Source: Urophycis tenuis (lineage: Eukaryota; Chordata; Actinopteri; Gadiformes; Phycidae). Taken from it: a stretch of DNA of 64,000 bases. The stretch spans positions 25,001 through 89,000 of the forward strand of contig JAXIVH010000207.1 of assembly GCA_036785325.1 (NCBI GenBank). The letters run 5' to 3'. Position 1 is the stretch's first letter, and the number at the start of each line of letters is the position of its first letter. A model generated the notes under the pieces. That model was not told where the DNA came from. It made no database searches and was given only the letters and a program-made list of their open reading frames with translations. Shown here in pieces: positions 23,701-36,007 of the stretch. The position numbers were made by a program, and so were the translations under genes.

Positions 23701-26700
23701 GGAACAGAGGGGTGAACTGAGAGGTGAACTAGGAGGTGAACAGTGAGGTGAACAGAAGGGTGAACTGAGAGGTGAACATAGAGGTGAACAGAGAGGTTAA
23801 CAGAGAGTTGAACAGAGAGGTGAACACAGAGGTGAACTGAGAGGTGAAGAGAGAGGTGAACAGAGGGGTGAACTGAGAGGTGAACTGAGAGGTGAACAGT
23901 GTGGTGAACAGAGGGGTGAACTGAGAGGTGAACACAGAGGTGAACAGAGAGGTGAACTGAGAGGTGAACAGAGAGTTGAACTGAGAGGTGAACTGAGAGG
24001 TGAACTGAGAGGTGAACAAAGAGGTGAACAGAGCGGTGAACAGAGAGGTGAACAAAGAGGTGAACTGAGAGGTGAACTGAGAGGTGAACTGAGAGGTGAA
24101 CTGAGAGGTGAACAGAGAGGTGAACACAGAGGTGAACTGAGAGGTGAACAGAGAGGTGAACAGAGGGGTGAACTGAGAGGTGAACAGAGAGGTGAACTGA
24201 GAGGTGAACTGAGAGATGAACTGAGAGGTGAACAGAGAGGTGAACAGTGAGGTGAACAGAGTGGTGAACTGAGAGGTGAACAGAGAGCTGAACAGAGGGG
24301 TGAACTGAGAGGTGAACTTATAGGTGAACGGTGAGGTGAACAGAGGGGTGAACTGAGAGGTGAACAGAGAGGTGAACACAGAGGTGAACAGAGAGGTGAA
24401 CTGAGAGGTGAACAGAGAGGTGAACTGAGTGGTGAGCAGTGAGGTGAACAGTGAGGTGAACAGAGGGGTGAACTGAGAGGTGAACAGAGAGGTGAACACA
24501 GAGGTGAACAGAGAGGTGAACAGAGAGGTGAACAGAGAGTTGAACTGAGAGGTGAACAGTGGGGTGAACAGAGTGGTGAACTGAGAGGTGAACGGAGAGG
24601 TGAACAGAGAGGTGAACAGTGAGGTGAACACAGGGGTCAACTGAGAGGTGAACGGAGAGGTGAACAGAGAGTTGAACTAAGAGGTGAACTGAGAGGTGAA
24701 CAGAGAGGTGAACAGTGAGGTGAACGCAGTGGTGAACAGAGAGGTGAACAGTGAGGTGAACAGTGAACTGAGAGGTGAACGGAGAGGTGAACAGAGAGGT
24801 GTACTGAGAGGTGAACAGTGAGGTGAACTGAGAGGTGAACAGTGAGGTGATGAGGGGTGAACTGAGAGGTGAACGGAGAGGTGTACAGTGAGGGGAAAAA
24901 AGGGGTGAACTGGGAGGTGAACTGAGTGGTGAATAGTGAGGTGAACAGAGAGGTGAACAGAGAGGTGAACACAGAGGTGAACAGAGAGGTGAACACATAG
25001 GTGAACACAGAGGTGAACAGAGAGGTGAACTGAGAGGTGAACAGAGAGGTGAACATAGAGGTGAACAGAGAGTTAAACAGAGAGGTGAACAGAGAGGTGA
25101 ACACAGAGGTGAACTGAGAGGTGAACAGAGAGGTGAACAGAGGGGTGAACTGAGAGGTGAACTGAGAGGTGAACAGTGTGGTGAACAGAGGGGTGAACTG
25201 AGAGGTGAACAGAGAGGTGAACACAGAGGTGAACAGAGAGGTGAACTGAGAGGTGACCAGAGAGTTGAACTGAGAGGTGAACTGAGCGGAGAATAGTGAG
25301 GTGAACAGAGAAGTGAACTGAGAGGTGAACAGTGAGGTGAACAGAGGGGTGAACTGAGAGGTGTACAGAGAGGTGAAAAGTGAGGGGAACAGAGGGGTGA
25401 ACTGAGAGGTGAACTAGGAGGTGAACAGTGAGGTGAACAGAGGGGTGAACTGAGAGGTGAACAGTGAGGTGAACACAGGGGTCAACTGAGAGGTGAACGG
25501 AGAGGTGAACAGAGAGTTGAACTAAGAGGTGAACTGAGAGGTGAACAGAGAGGTGAACAGTGAGGTGAACGCAGTGGTGAACAGAGAGGTGAACAGTGAG
25601 GTGAACAGTGAACTGAGAGGTGAACGGAGAGGTGAACAGAGAGGTGTACTGAGAGGTGAACAGTGAGGTGAACTGAGAGGTGAACAGTGAGGTGATGAGG
25701 GGTGAACTGAGAGGTGAACGGAGAGGTGTACAGTGAGGGGAAAAAAGGGGTGAACTGGGAGGTGAACTGAGTGGTGAATAGTGAGGTGAACAGAGAGGTG
25801 AACAGAGAGGTGAACACAGAGGTGAACAGAGAGGTGAACACATAGGTGAACACAGAGGTGAACAGAGAGGTGAACTGAGAGGTGAACAGAGAGGTGAAGA
25901 TAGAGGTGAACAGAGAGTTAAACAGAGAGGTGAACAGAGAGGTGAACACAGAGGTGAACTGAGAGGTGAACAGAGAGGTGAACAGAGGGGTGAACTGAGA
26001 GGTGAACTGAGAGGTGAACAGTGTGGTGAACAGAGGGGTGAACTGAGAGGTAACAGAGAGGTGAACACAGAGGTGAACAGAGAGGTGAACTGAGAGGTGA
26101 ACAGAGAGTTGAACTGAGAGGTGAACTGAGAGGAGAATAGTGAGGTGAACAGAGGGGTGAACTGAGAGGTGTACAGAGAGGTGAAAAGTGAGGGGAACAG
26201 AGGGGTGAACTGAGAGGTGAACTAGGAGGTGAACAGTGAGGTGAACAGAGGGGTGAACTGAGAGGTGAACAGTGAGGTGAACAGAGAGGTGAACTGAGAG
26301 GTGAATAGTGAGGTGAACTGAGAGGTGAACAGTGAGGTGATGAGGGGTGAACTGAGAGGTGAACAGAGAGGTGAACAGTGAGGGGAAAAAAGGGGTGAAC
26401 TGGGAGGTGAACTGAGTGGTGAATAGTGAGGTGAACAGAGAGGTGAACAGAGAGGTGAACACAGAGGTGAACAGAGAGGTGAACACATAGGTGAACACAG
26501 AGGTGAACAGAGAGGTGAACAGAGAGGTGAACATAGAGGTGAACAGAGAGTTAAACAGAGAGGTGAACAGAGAGGTGAACACAGAGGTGAACAGAGGGGT
26601 GAACTGGAGGTGAAGTGAGAGGTGAACAGTGTGGTGAACAGAGGGGTGAACTGAGAGGTGAACAGAGAGGTGAACACAGAGGTGAACAGAGAGGTGAACT

Positions 26701-27075
26701 GAGAGGTGAACAGAGAGGTGAACAGAGAGTTGAACTGAGAGGTGAACAGTGGGGTGAACAGAGTGGTGAACTGAGAGGTGAACTGAGAGGTGAACAGAGA
26801 GGTGAATAGTGAGGTGAACAGAGGGTTTAACTGAGAGGTGAACAGAGAGGTGAACAGAGAGGTGAAAAGAGAGGTGAACAGAGAGGTGAACAGAGAGTTG
26901 AACAGAGGGCTGAACTGAGAGGTGAACTTTATAGGTGAACGGTGAGGTGAACAGAGGGGTGAACTGAGAGGTGAACAGAGAGGTGAACACAGAGGTGAAC
27001 AGAGAGGTGAACGGAGAGGTGAACAGAGAGGTGAAATGAGGGGTGAACTGAGAGGTGAACTGAGAGGTAAACAGT
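17786..27075 (+). repeat. 9,290-bp higher-order repeat, copy B
   Basis: This is the complete copy at the standard length. Every variant string checked matches both A (minus its 560-base duplication) and C at offset 9,290. The few differences found place B between its neighbours. It agrees with C at 18,147, 21,258 and 23,129 and in lacking the 560-base duplication, but agrees with A at 25,899. This pattern suggests a hybrid origin. No gene is present. Confidence 0.94.
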
Positions 27076-30000
27076 GAGGTGAACAGAGGGGTGAACTGAG
27101 AGATGAACAGAGAGGTGAACACAGAGGTGAACACAGAGGTGAACTGAGAGGTGAAAAGTGAGGTGAACAGAGGGGTGAACTGAGAGGTGAACAGAGAGGT
27201 GAACTGAGAGGTGAACAGAGGGGTGAACTGAGAGGTGAACTGAGAGGTGAATAGTGAGGTGAGCAGAGGGGTGAACTGAGAGGTGAAAAGTGAGGTGAAC
27301 AGAGGGGTGAACTGAGAGGTGAACAGAGAGGTGAACTGAGAGGTGAACAGAGGGGTGAACTGAGAGGTGAACAGAGAGGTGAACAGAGGGGTGAACTGAG
27401 AGGTGAACAGAGAGGTGAACAGTGAGGTGAACTGAGGTGAACAGAGAGTTGAACTGAGAGGTGAACAGTGGGGTGAACAGAGTGTTGAACTGAGAGGTGA
27501 ACTTAGAGGTGAACAGAGAGGTGAACAGTGAGGTGAACAGAGGGGTGAACTGAGAGGTGAACTGAGAGGTGAGCAGTGTGGTGAACAGAGGGGTGAACTG
27601 AGAGGTGAACACAGAGGTGAACAGAGAGGTGAACTGAGAGGTGAACAGAGAGTTGAACTGAGAGGTGAACTGAGAGGTGAACTGAGAGGTGAACAGAGGG
27701 GTGAACAGTGAGGTGAACTGAGAGGTGAGCAGTGTGGTGAACAGAGGGGTGAACTGAGAGGTGAACACAGAGGTGAACAGAGAGGTGAACTGAGAGGTGA
27801 ACAGAGAGTTGAACTGAGAGGTGAACTGAGAGGTGAACTGAGAGGTGAACAAAGAGGTGAACAGAGCGGTGAACAGAGAGGTGAACTGAGAGGTGAACTG
27901 AGAGGTGAACAGAGAGGTGAACACAGAGGTGAACTGAGAGGTGAACAGAGAGGTGAACAGAGGGGTGAACTGAGAGGTGAACAGAGAGGTGAACTGAGAG
28001 GTGAACTGAGAGATGAACTGAGAGGTGAACAGAGAGGTGAACAGTGAGGTGAACTGAGAGGTGAACAGTGAGGTGATGAGGGGTGAACTGAGAGGTGAAC
28101 AGTGAGGGGAACAAAGGGGTGAACTGAGAGGTGAACTGAGTGGTGAATAGTGAGGTGAACAGAGAGGTGAACGGTGAGGTGAACGCAGAGGTGAACAGAG
28201 AGGTGAACAGAGAGGTGAACACAGAGGTGAACAGAGAGGTGAACACATAGGTGAACACAGAGGTGAACAGAGAGGTAAACAGAGAGGTGAACAGAGAGGT
28301 GAACAGTGAGGTGATGAGGGGTGAACTGAGAGGTGAACAGAGAGGTGAACAGTGAGGGGAAAAAAGGGGTGAACTGGGAGGTGAACTGAGTGGTGAATAG
28401 TGAGGTGAACAGAGAGGTGAACAGAGAGGTGAACACAGAGGTGAACAGAGAGGTGAACACATAGGTGAACAGAGAGGTGAACAGAGAGGTGAACAGAGAG
28501 TTGAACTGAGAGGTGAACAGTGGGGTGAACAGAGGGGTCAACTGAGAGGTGAACGGAGAGGTGAACAGAGAGGTGAACTAAGAGGTGAACTGAGAGGTAA
28601 ACAGAGAGGTGAACAGAGGGGTGAACTGAGAGGTGAACTGAGAGGTGAACAGTGACGTGAACTTAGGGGTGAACTGAGAGGTGAACACAGAGGTGAACAC
28701 AGAGGTGAACTGAGAGGTGAACAGTGAAGTGAACAGAGGGGTGAACTGGGAGGTGAGCAGAGAGGTGAAATTAGAGGTGAACACAGAGGTGAACAGAGAG
28801 GTGAACTGAGAGGTGAACAAAAAGGTGAACTGAGAGGTGAACAGTGGGGTAAACAGAGAGGTGAACAGTGAGGTGATGAGGGGTGAACTGAGAGGTGAAC
28901 AGTGAGGGGAACAAAGGGGTGAACTGAGAGGTGAACTGAGTGGTGAATAGTGAGGTGAACAGAGAGGTGAACGGTGAGGTGAACGCAGAGGTGAACAGAG
29001 AGGTGAACAGAGAGGTGAACACAGAGGTGAACAGAGAGGTGAACACATAGGTGAACACAGAGGTGAACAGAGAGGTAAACAGAGAGGTGAACAGAGAGGT
29101 GAACAGTGAGGTGATGAGGGGTGAACTGAGAGGTGAACAGAGAGGTGAACAGTGAGGGGAAAAAAGGGGTGAACTGGGAGGTGAACTGACTGGTGAATAG
29201 TGAGGTGAACAGAGAGGTGAACAGAGAGGTGAACACAGAGGTGAACAGAGAGGTGAACACATAGGTGAACAGAGAGGTGAACAGAGAGGTGAACAGAGAG
29301 TTGAACTGAGAGGTGAACAGTGGGGTGAACAGAGGGGTCAACTGAGAGGTGAACGGAGAGGTGAACAGAGAGGTGAACTAAGAGGTGAACTGAGAGGTGA
29401 ACAGAGAGTTGAACAGTGAGGTGAACGCAGAGGTGAACAGAGAGGTGAACAGTGAGGTGAACAGAGAGGTGAACGGAGAGGTGAACAGAGAGGTGAACTG
29501 AGAGGTGAACAGTGAGGTGAACTGAGAGGTGAACAGTGAGGTGATAAGGGGTGAACTGAGAGGTGAACAGAGAGGTGAACAGTGAGGGGAAAAAAGGGGT
29601 GAACTGGGAGGTGAACTGAGTGGTGAATAGTGAGGTGAACAGAGAGGTGAACAGAGAGGTGAACACAGAGGTGAACAGAGAGGTGAACACATAGGTGAAC
29701 ACAGAGGTGAACAGAGAGGTGAACTGAGAGGTGAACAGAGAGGTAGACACATAGGTGAACAGAGAGGTGAACACAGAGGTGAACAGAGAGGTGAACACAT
29801 AGGTGAACACAGAGGTGAACAGAGAGGTGAACAGAGAGGTGAACACATAGGTGAACACAGAGGTGAACAGAGAGGCGAACTGAGAGGTGAACAGAGAGGT
29901 GAACATAGAGGTGAACAGAGAGGTAAACAGAGAGGTGAACAGAGAGGTGAACACAGAGGTGAACTGAGAGGTGAACAGAGAGGTGAACAGAGGGGTGAAC

Positions 30001-33000
30001 TGAGAGGTGAACTGAGAGGTGAACAGTGTGGTGAACAGAGGGGTGAATTGAGAGGTGAACAGAGAGGTGAACACATAGGTGAACACAGAGGTGAACAGAG
30101 AGGTGAACTGAGAGGTGAACAGAGAGGTGAACTGAGAGGTGAACAGAGAGTTGAACTGAGAGGTGAACCGAGAGGTGAATAGTGAGGTGAACAGAGAGGT
30201 GAACTGAGAGGTGAACAGAGAGGTGAACTGAGAGGTGAATAGTGAGGTGAACAGAGGGGTGAACTGAGAGGTGAACTGAGAGGTGAACAGAGAGGTGAAC
30301 AGAGGGGTGAACTGAGAGGTGAACAGAGAGGTGAACAGTGAGGTGAACTGAGGGGTGAACTGAGAGGTGAACAGAGAGGTGAACAGAGAGGTGAACACAG
30401 AGGTGAACAGAGAGTTGAACAGAGGGGTGAACTGAGAGGTGAACTTATAGGTGAACGGTGAGGTGAACAGAGGGGTGAACTGAGAGGTGAACAGAGAGGT
30501 GAACACAGAGGTGAACAGAGAGGTGAACGGAGAGGTGAACAGAGAGGCGAACTAAGAGGTGAACTGAGAGGTGAACAGTGAGGTGAACAGTGAGGTGAAC
30601 GCAGAGGTGAACAGAGAGGTGAACAGTGAGGTGAACAGAGAGGTGAACTGAGAGGTGAACGTAAAGGTGAACAGAGAGGTGAACTGAGAGGTGAACAGTG
30701 AGGTGAACTGAGAGGTGAACAGTGAGGTGATGAGGGGTGAACTGAGAGGTGAACAGAGAGGTGAACAGAGAGGTGAACTGAGAGGTGAATAGTGAGGTGA
30801 ACAGAGAGGTGAACAGTGGGGTGAACAGAGAGGTGAACAGAGGTGAACTGAGAGGTGAATAGTGAGGTGAACAGAGAGGTGAACTGAGAGGTGAACAGTG
30901 AGGTGAACAGAGGGGTGAACTGAGAGGTGTACAGAGAGGTGAACAGTGAGGGGAACAGAGGGGTGAACTGAGAGGTGAACTAGGAGGTGAACAGTGAGGT
31001 GAACAGAAGGGTGAACTGAGAGGTGAACAGTGAGGTGAACAGAGAGGTGAACTGAGAGGTGAATAGTGAGGTGAGCAGAGGGGTGAACTGAGAGGTGAAA
31101 AGTGAGGTGAACAGAGGGGTGAACTGAGAGGTGAACAGAGAGGTGAACTGAGAGGTGAACAGAGGGGTGAACTGAGAGGTGAACAGAGAGGTGAACTGAG
31201 AGGTGAACAGAGGGGTGAACTGAGAGGTGAACAGAGAGGTGAACAGTGAGGTGAACAGAGGGGTGAACTGAGAGGTGAACAGAGAGGTGAACTGAGAGGT
31301 GAACTGAGAGATGAACTGAGAGGTGAACAGAGAGGTGAACAGTGAGGTGAACAGAGGGGTGAACTGAGAGGTGAACAGAGAGCTGAACAGAGGGGTGAAC
31401 TGAGAGGTGAACTTATAGGTGAACGGTGAGGTGAACAGAGGGGTGAACTGAGAGGTGAACAGAGAGGTGAACACAGAGGTGAACAGAGAGGTGAACTGAG
31501 AGGTGAACAGAGAGTTGAACTGAGAGGTGAACAGTGGGGTGAACAGTGAGGTGAACAGAGGGGTCAACTGAGAGGTGAACGGAGAGGTGAACAGAGAGGT
31601 GAACTAAGAGGTGAACTGAGAGGTGAACAGAGAGGTGAACAGTGAGGTGAACGCAGAGGTGAACAGAGAGGTGAACAGTGAGGTGAACAGTGAACTGAAA
31701 GGTGAACGGAGAGGTGAACAGAGAGGTGAACTGAGAGGTGAACAGTGAGGTGAACTGAGAGGTGAACAGTGAGGTGATGAGGGGTGAACTGAGAGGTGAA
31801 CAGAGAGGTGAACAGTGAGGGGAAAAAAGGGATGAACTGGGAGGTGAACTGAGTGGTGAATAGTGAGGTGAACAGAGAGGTGAACAGAGAGGTGAACACA
31901 GAGGTGAACAGAGAGGTGAACACAGAGGTGAACAGAGAGGTGAACTGAGAGGTGAACAGAGAGGTGAACATAGAGGTGAACAGAGAGTTAAACAGAGAGG
32001 TGAACAGAGAGGTGAACAGAGGGGTGAACTGAGAGGTGAACTGAGAGGTGAACAGTGTGGTGAACAGAGGGGTGAACTGAGAGGTGAACAGAGAGGTGAA
32101 CACAGAGGTGAACAGAGAGGTGAACTGAGAGGTGAACAGAGAGGTGTACAGAGAGGTGAAAAGTGAGGGGAACAGAGGGGTGAACTGAGAGGTGAACAGA
32201 TAGGTGAACAGTGAGGTGAACGCAGAGGTGAACAGAGAGGTGAACTAAGAGGTGAACTGAGAGCTGAACAGAGAGGTGAACAGTGAGGTGAACGCAGAGG
32301 TGAACAGAGAGGTGAACAGTGAGGTGAACAGAGAGGTGAACTGAGAGGTGAACGGAGAGGTGAACAGAGAGGTAAACTGAGAGGTGAACAGTGAGGTGAA
32401 CTGATAGGTGAACAGTGAGGTGATGAGGGGTGAACTGAGAGGTGAAAAGAGAGGTGAACAGTTAGGGGAACAAAGGGGTGAACTGAGAGGTGAACTGAGT
32501 GGTGAATAGTGAGGTGAACAGAGAGGTGAACGGTGAGGTGAACGCAGAGGTGAACAGAGAGGTGAACAGAGAGGTGAACACAGAGGTGAACAGAGAGGTG
32601 AACAGAGAGGTGAACAGAGAGGTTAACAGAGAGTTGAACAGAGAGGTGAACACAGAGGTGAACTGAGAGGTGAACAGAGAGGTGAACAGAGGGGTGAACT
32701 GAGAGGTGAACTGAGAAGTGAAGTGTGGTGAACAGAGGGGTGAAGTGAGAGGTGAACAAAGAGGTGAACATAGAGGTGAACAGAGGGGTGAACTGAGAGG
32801 TGAACAGAGAGGTGAACTGAGAGGTGAACTGAGAGATGAACTGAGAGGTGAACAGAGAGGTGAACAGTGAGGTGAACTGAGAGGTGAACAGTGAGGTGAT
32901 GAGGGGTGAACTGAGAGGTGAACAGTGAGGAGAATAGTGAGGTGAACAGAGGGGTGAACTGAGAGGTGTACAGAGAGGTGAAAAGTGAGGGGAACAGAGG

Positions 33001-36000
33001 GGTGAACTGAGAGGTGAACTAGGAGGTGAACAGTGAGGTGAACAGAAGGGTGAACTGAGAGGTGAACATAGAGGTGAACAGAGAGGTTAACAGAGAGTTG
33101 AACAGAGAGGTGAACACAGAGGTGAACTGAGAGGTGAAGAGAGAGGTGAACAGAGGGGTGAACTGAGAGGTGAACTGAGAGGTGAACAGTGTGGTGAACA
33201 GAGGGGTGAACTGAGAGGTGAACACAGAGGTGAACAGAGAGGTGAACTGAGAGGTGAACAGAGAGTTGAACTGAGAGGTGAACTGAGAGGTGAACTGAGA
33301 GGTGAACAAAGAGGTGAACAGAGCGGTGAACAGAGAGGTGAACAAAGAGGTGAACTGAGAGGTGAACTGAGAGGTGAACTGAGAGGTGAACTGAGAGGTG
33401 AACAGAGAGGTGAACACAGAGGTGAACTGAGAGGTGAACAGAGAGGTGAACAGAGGGGTGAACTGAGAGGTGAACAGAGAGGTGAACTGAGAGGTGAACT
33501 GAGAGATGAACTGAGAGGTGAACAGAGAGGTGAACAGTGAGGTGAACAGAGTGGTGAACTGAGAGGTGAACAGAGAGCTGAACAGAGGGGTGAACTGAGA
33601 GGTGAACTTATAGGTGAACGGTGAGGTGAACAGAGGGGTGAACTGAGAGGTGAACAGAGAGGTGAACACAGAGGTGAACAGAGAGGTGAACTGAGAGGTG
33701 AACAGAGAGGTGAACTGAGTGGTGAGCAGTGAGGTGAACAGTGAGGTGAACAGAGGGGTGAACTGAGAGGTGAACAGAGAGGTGAACACAGAGGTGAACA
33801 GAGAGGTGAACAGAGAGGTGAACAGAGAGTTGAACTGAGAGGTGAACAGTGGGGTGAACAGAGTGGTGAACTGAGAGGTGAACGGAGAGGTGAACAGAGA
33901 GGTGAACAGTGAGGTGAACACAGGGGTCAACTGAGAGGTGAACGGAGAGGTGAACAGAGAGTTGAACTAAGAGGTGAACTGAGAGGTGAACAGAGAGGTG
34001 AACAGTGAGGTGAACGCAGTGGTGAACAGAGAGGTGAACAGTGAGGTGAACAGTGAACTGAGAGGTGAACGGAGAGGTGAACAGAGAGGTGTACTGAGAG
34101 GTGAACAGTGAGGTGAACTGAGAGGTGAACAGTGAGGTGATGAGGGGTGAACTGAGAGGTGAACGGAGAGGTGTACAGTGAGGGGAAAAAAGGGGTGAAC
34201 TGGGAGGTGAACTGAGTGGTGAATAGTGAGGTGAACAGAGAGGTGAACAGAGAGGTGAACACAGAGGTGAACAGAGAGGTGAACACATAGGTGAACACAG
34301 AGGTGAACAGAGAGGTGAACTGAGAGGTGAACAGAGAGGTGAACATAGAGGTGAACAGAGAGTTAAACAGAGAGGTGAACAGAGAGGTGAACACAGAGGT
34401 GAACTGAGAGGTGAACAGAGAGGTGAACAGAGGGGTGAACTGAGAGGTGAACTGAGAGGTGAACAGTGTGGTGAACAGAGGGGTGAACTGAGAGGTGAAC
34501 AGAGAGGTGAACACAGAGGTGAACAGAGAGGTGAACTGAGAGGTGACCAGAGAGTTGAACTGAGAGGTGAACTGAGCGGAGAATAGTGAGGTGAACAGAG
34601 AAGTGAACTGAGAGGTGAACAGTGAGGTGAACAGAGGGGTGAACTGAGAGGTGTACAGAGAGGTGAAAAGTGAGGGGAACAGAGGGGTGAACTGAGAGGT
34701 GAACTAGGAGGTGAACAGTGAGGTGAACAGAGGGGTGAACTGAGAGGTGAACAGTGAGGTGAACACAGGGGTCAACTGAGAGGTGAACGGAGAGGTGAAC
34801 AGAGAGTTGAACTAAGAGGTGAACTGAGAGGTGAACAGAGAGGTGAACAGTGAGGTGAACGCAGTGGTGAACAGAGAGGTGAACAGTGAGGTGAACAGTG
34901 AACTGAGAGGTGAACGGAGAGGTGAACAGAGAGGTGTACTGAGAGGTGAACAGTGAGGTGAACTGAGAGGTGAACAGTGAGGTGATGAGGGGTGAACTGA
35001 GAGGTGAACGGAGAGGTGTACAGTGAGGGGAAAAAAGGGGTGAACTGGGAGGTGAACTGAGTGGTGAATAGTGAGGTGAACAGAGAGGTGAACAGAGAGG
35101 TGAACACAGAGGTGAACAGAGAGGTGAACACATAGGTGAACACAGAGGTGAACAGAGAGGTGAACTGAGAGGTGAACAGAGAGGTGAACATAGAGGTGAA
35201 CAGAGAGTTAAACAGAGAGGTGAACAGAGAGGTGAACACAGAGGTGAACTGAGAGGTGAACAGAGAGGTGAACAGAGGGGTGAACTGAGAGGTGAACTGA
35301 GAGGTGAACAGTGTGGTGAACAGAGGGGTGAACTGAGAGGTAACAGAGAGGTGAACACAGAGGTGAACAGAGAGGTGAACTGAGAGGTGAACAGAGAGTT
35401 GAACTGAGAGGTGAACTGAGAGGAGAATAGTGAGGTGAACAGAGGGGTGAACTGAGAGGTGTACAGAGAGGTGAAAAGTGAGGGGAACAGAGGGGTGAAC
35501 TGAGAGGTGAACTAGGAGGTGAACAGTGAGGTGAACAGAGGGGTGAACTGAGAGGTGAACAGTGAGGTGAACAGAGAGGTGAACTGAGAGGTGAATAGTG
35601 AGGTGAACTGAGAGGTGAACAGTGAGGTGATGAGGGGTGAACTGAGAGGTGAACAGAGAGGTGAACAGTGAGGGGAAAAAAGGGGTGAACTGGGAGGTGA
35701 ACTGAGTGGTGAATAGTGAGGTGAACAGAGAGGTGAACAGAGAGGTGAACACAGAGGTGAACAGAGAGGTGAACACATAGGTGAACACAGAGGTGAACAG
35801 AGAGGTGAACAGAGAGGTGAACATAGAGGTGAACAGAGAGTTAAACAGAGAGGTGAACAGAGAGGTGAACACAGAGGTGAACAGAGGGGTGAACTGGAGG
35901 TGAAGTGAGAGGTGAACAGTGTGGTGAACAGAGGGGTGAACTGAGAGGTGAACAGAGAGGTGAACACAGAGGTGAACAGAGAGGTGAACTGAGAGGTGAA

Positions 36001-36007
36001 CAGAGAG
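27076..36007 (+). repeat. 9,290-bp higher-order repeat, copy C (8,932 bp, incomplete at the right)
   Basis: Copy C follows B at offset 9,290 until position 36,007, where B's next unit (matching 26,718) is missing. After skipping 12 bases the match continues for only some 20 bases. The last part of the unit, with the 17,637/26,927 CTTTATAGG landmark, does not follow. The only difference from B that I found is C at 35,189 (G in B). No gene is present. Confidence 0.92.

Noticed and set aside
17786..27075. The 9,290-bp unit as a replicating element or gene cluster (such as an rDNA-like unit)
   Set aside because: The unit has no non-repetitive content and no RNA gene. It is simply a long string of 12-base variants.
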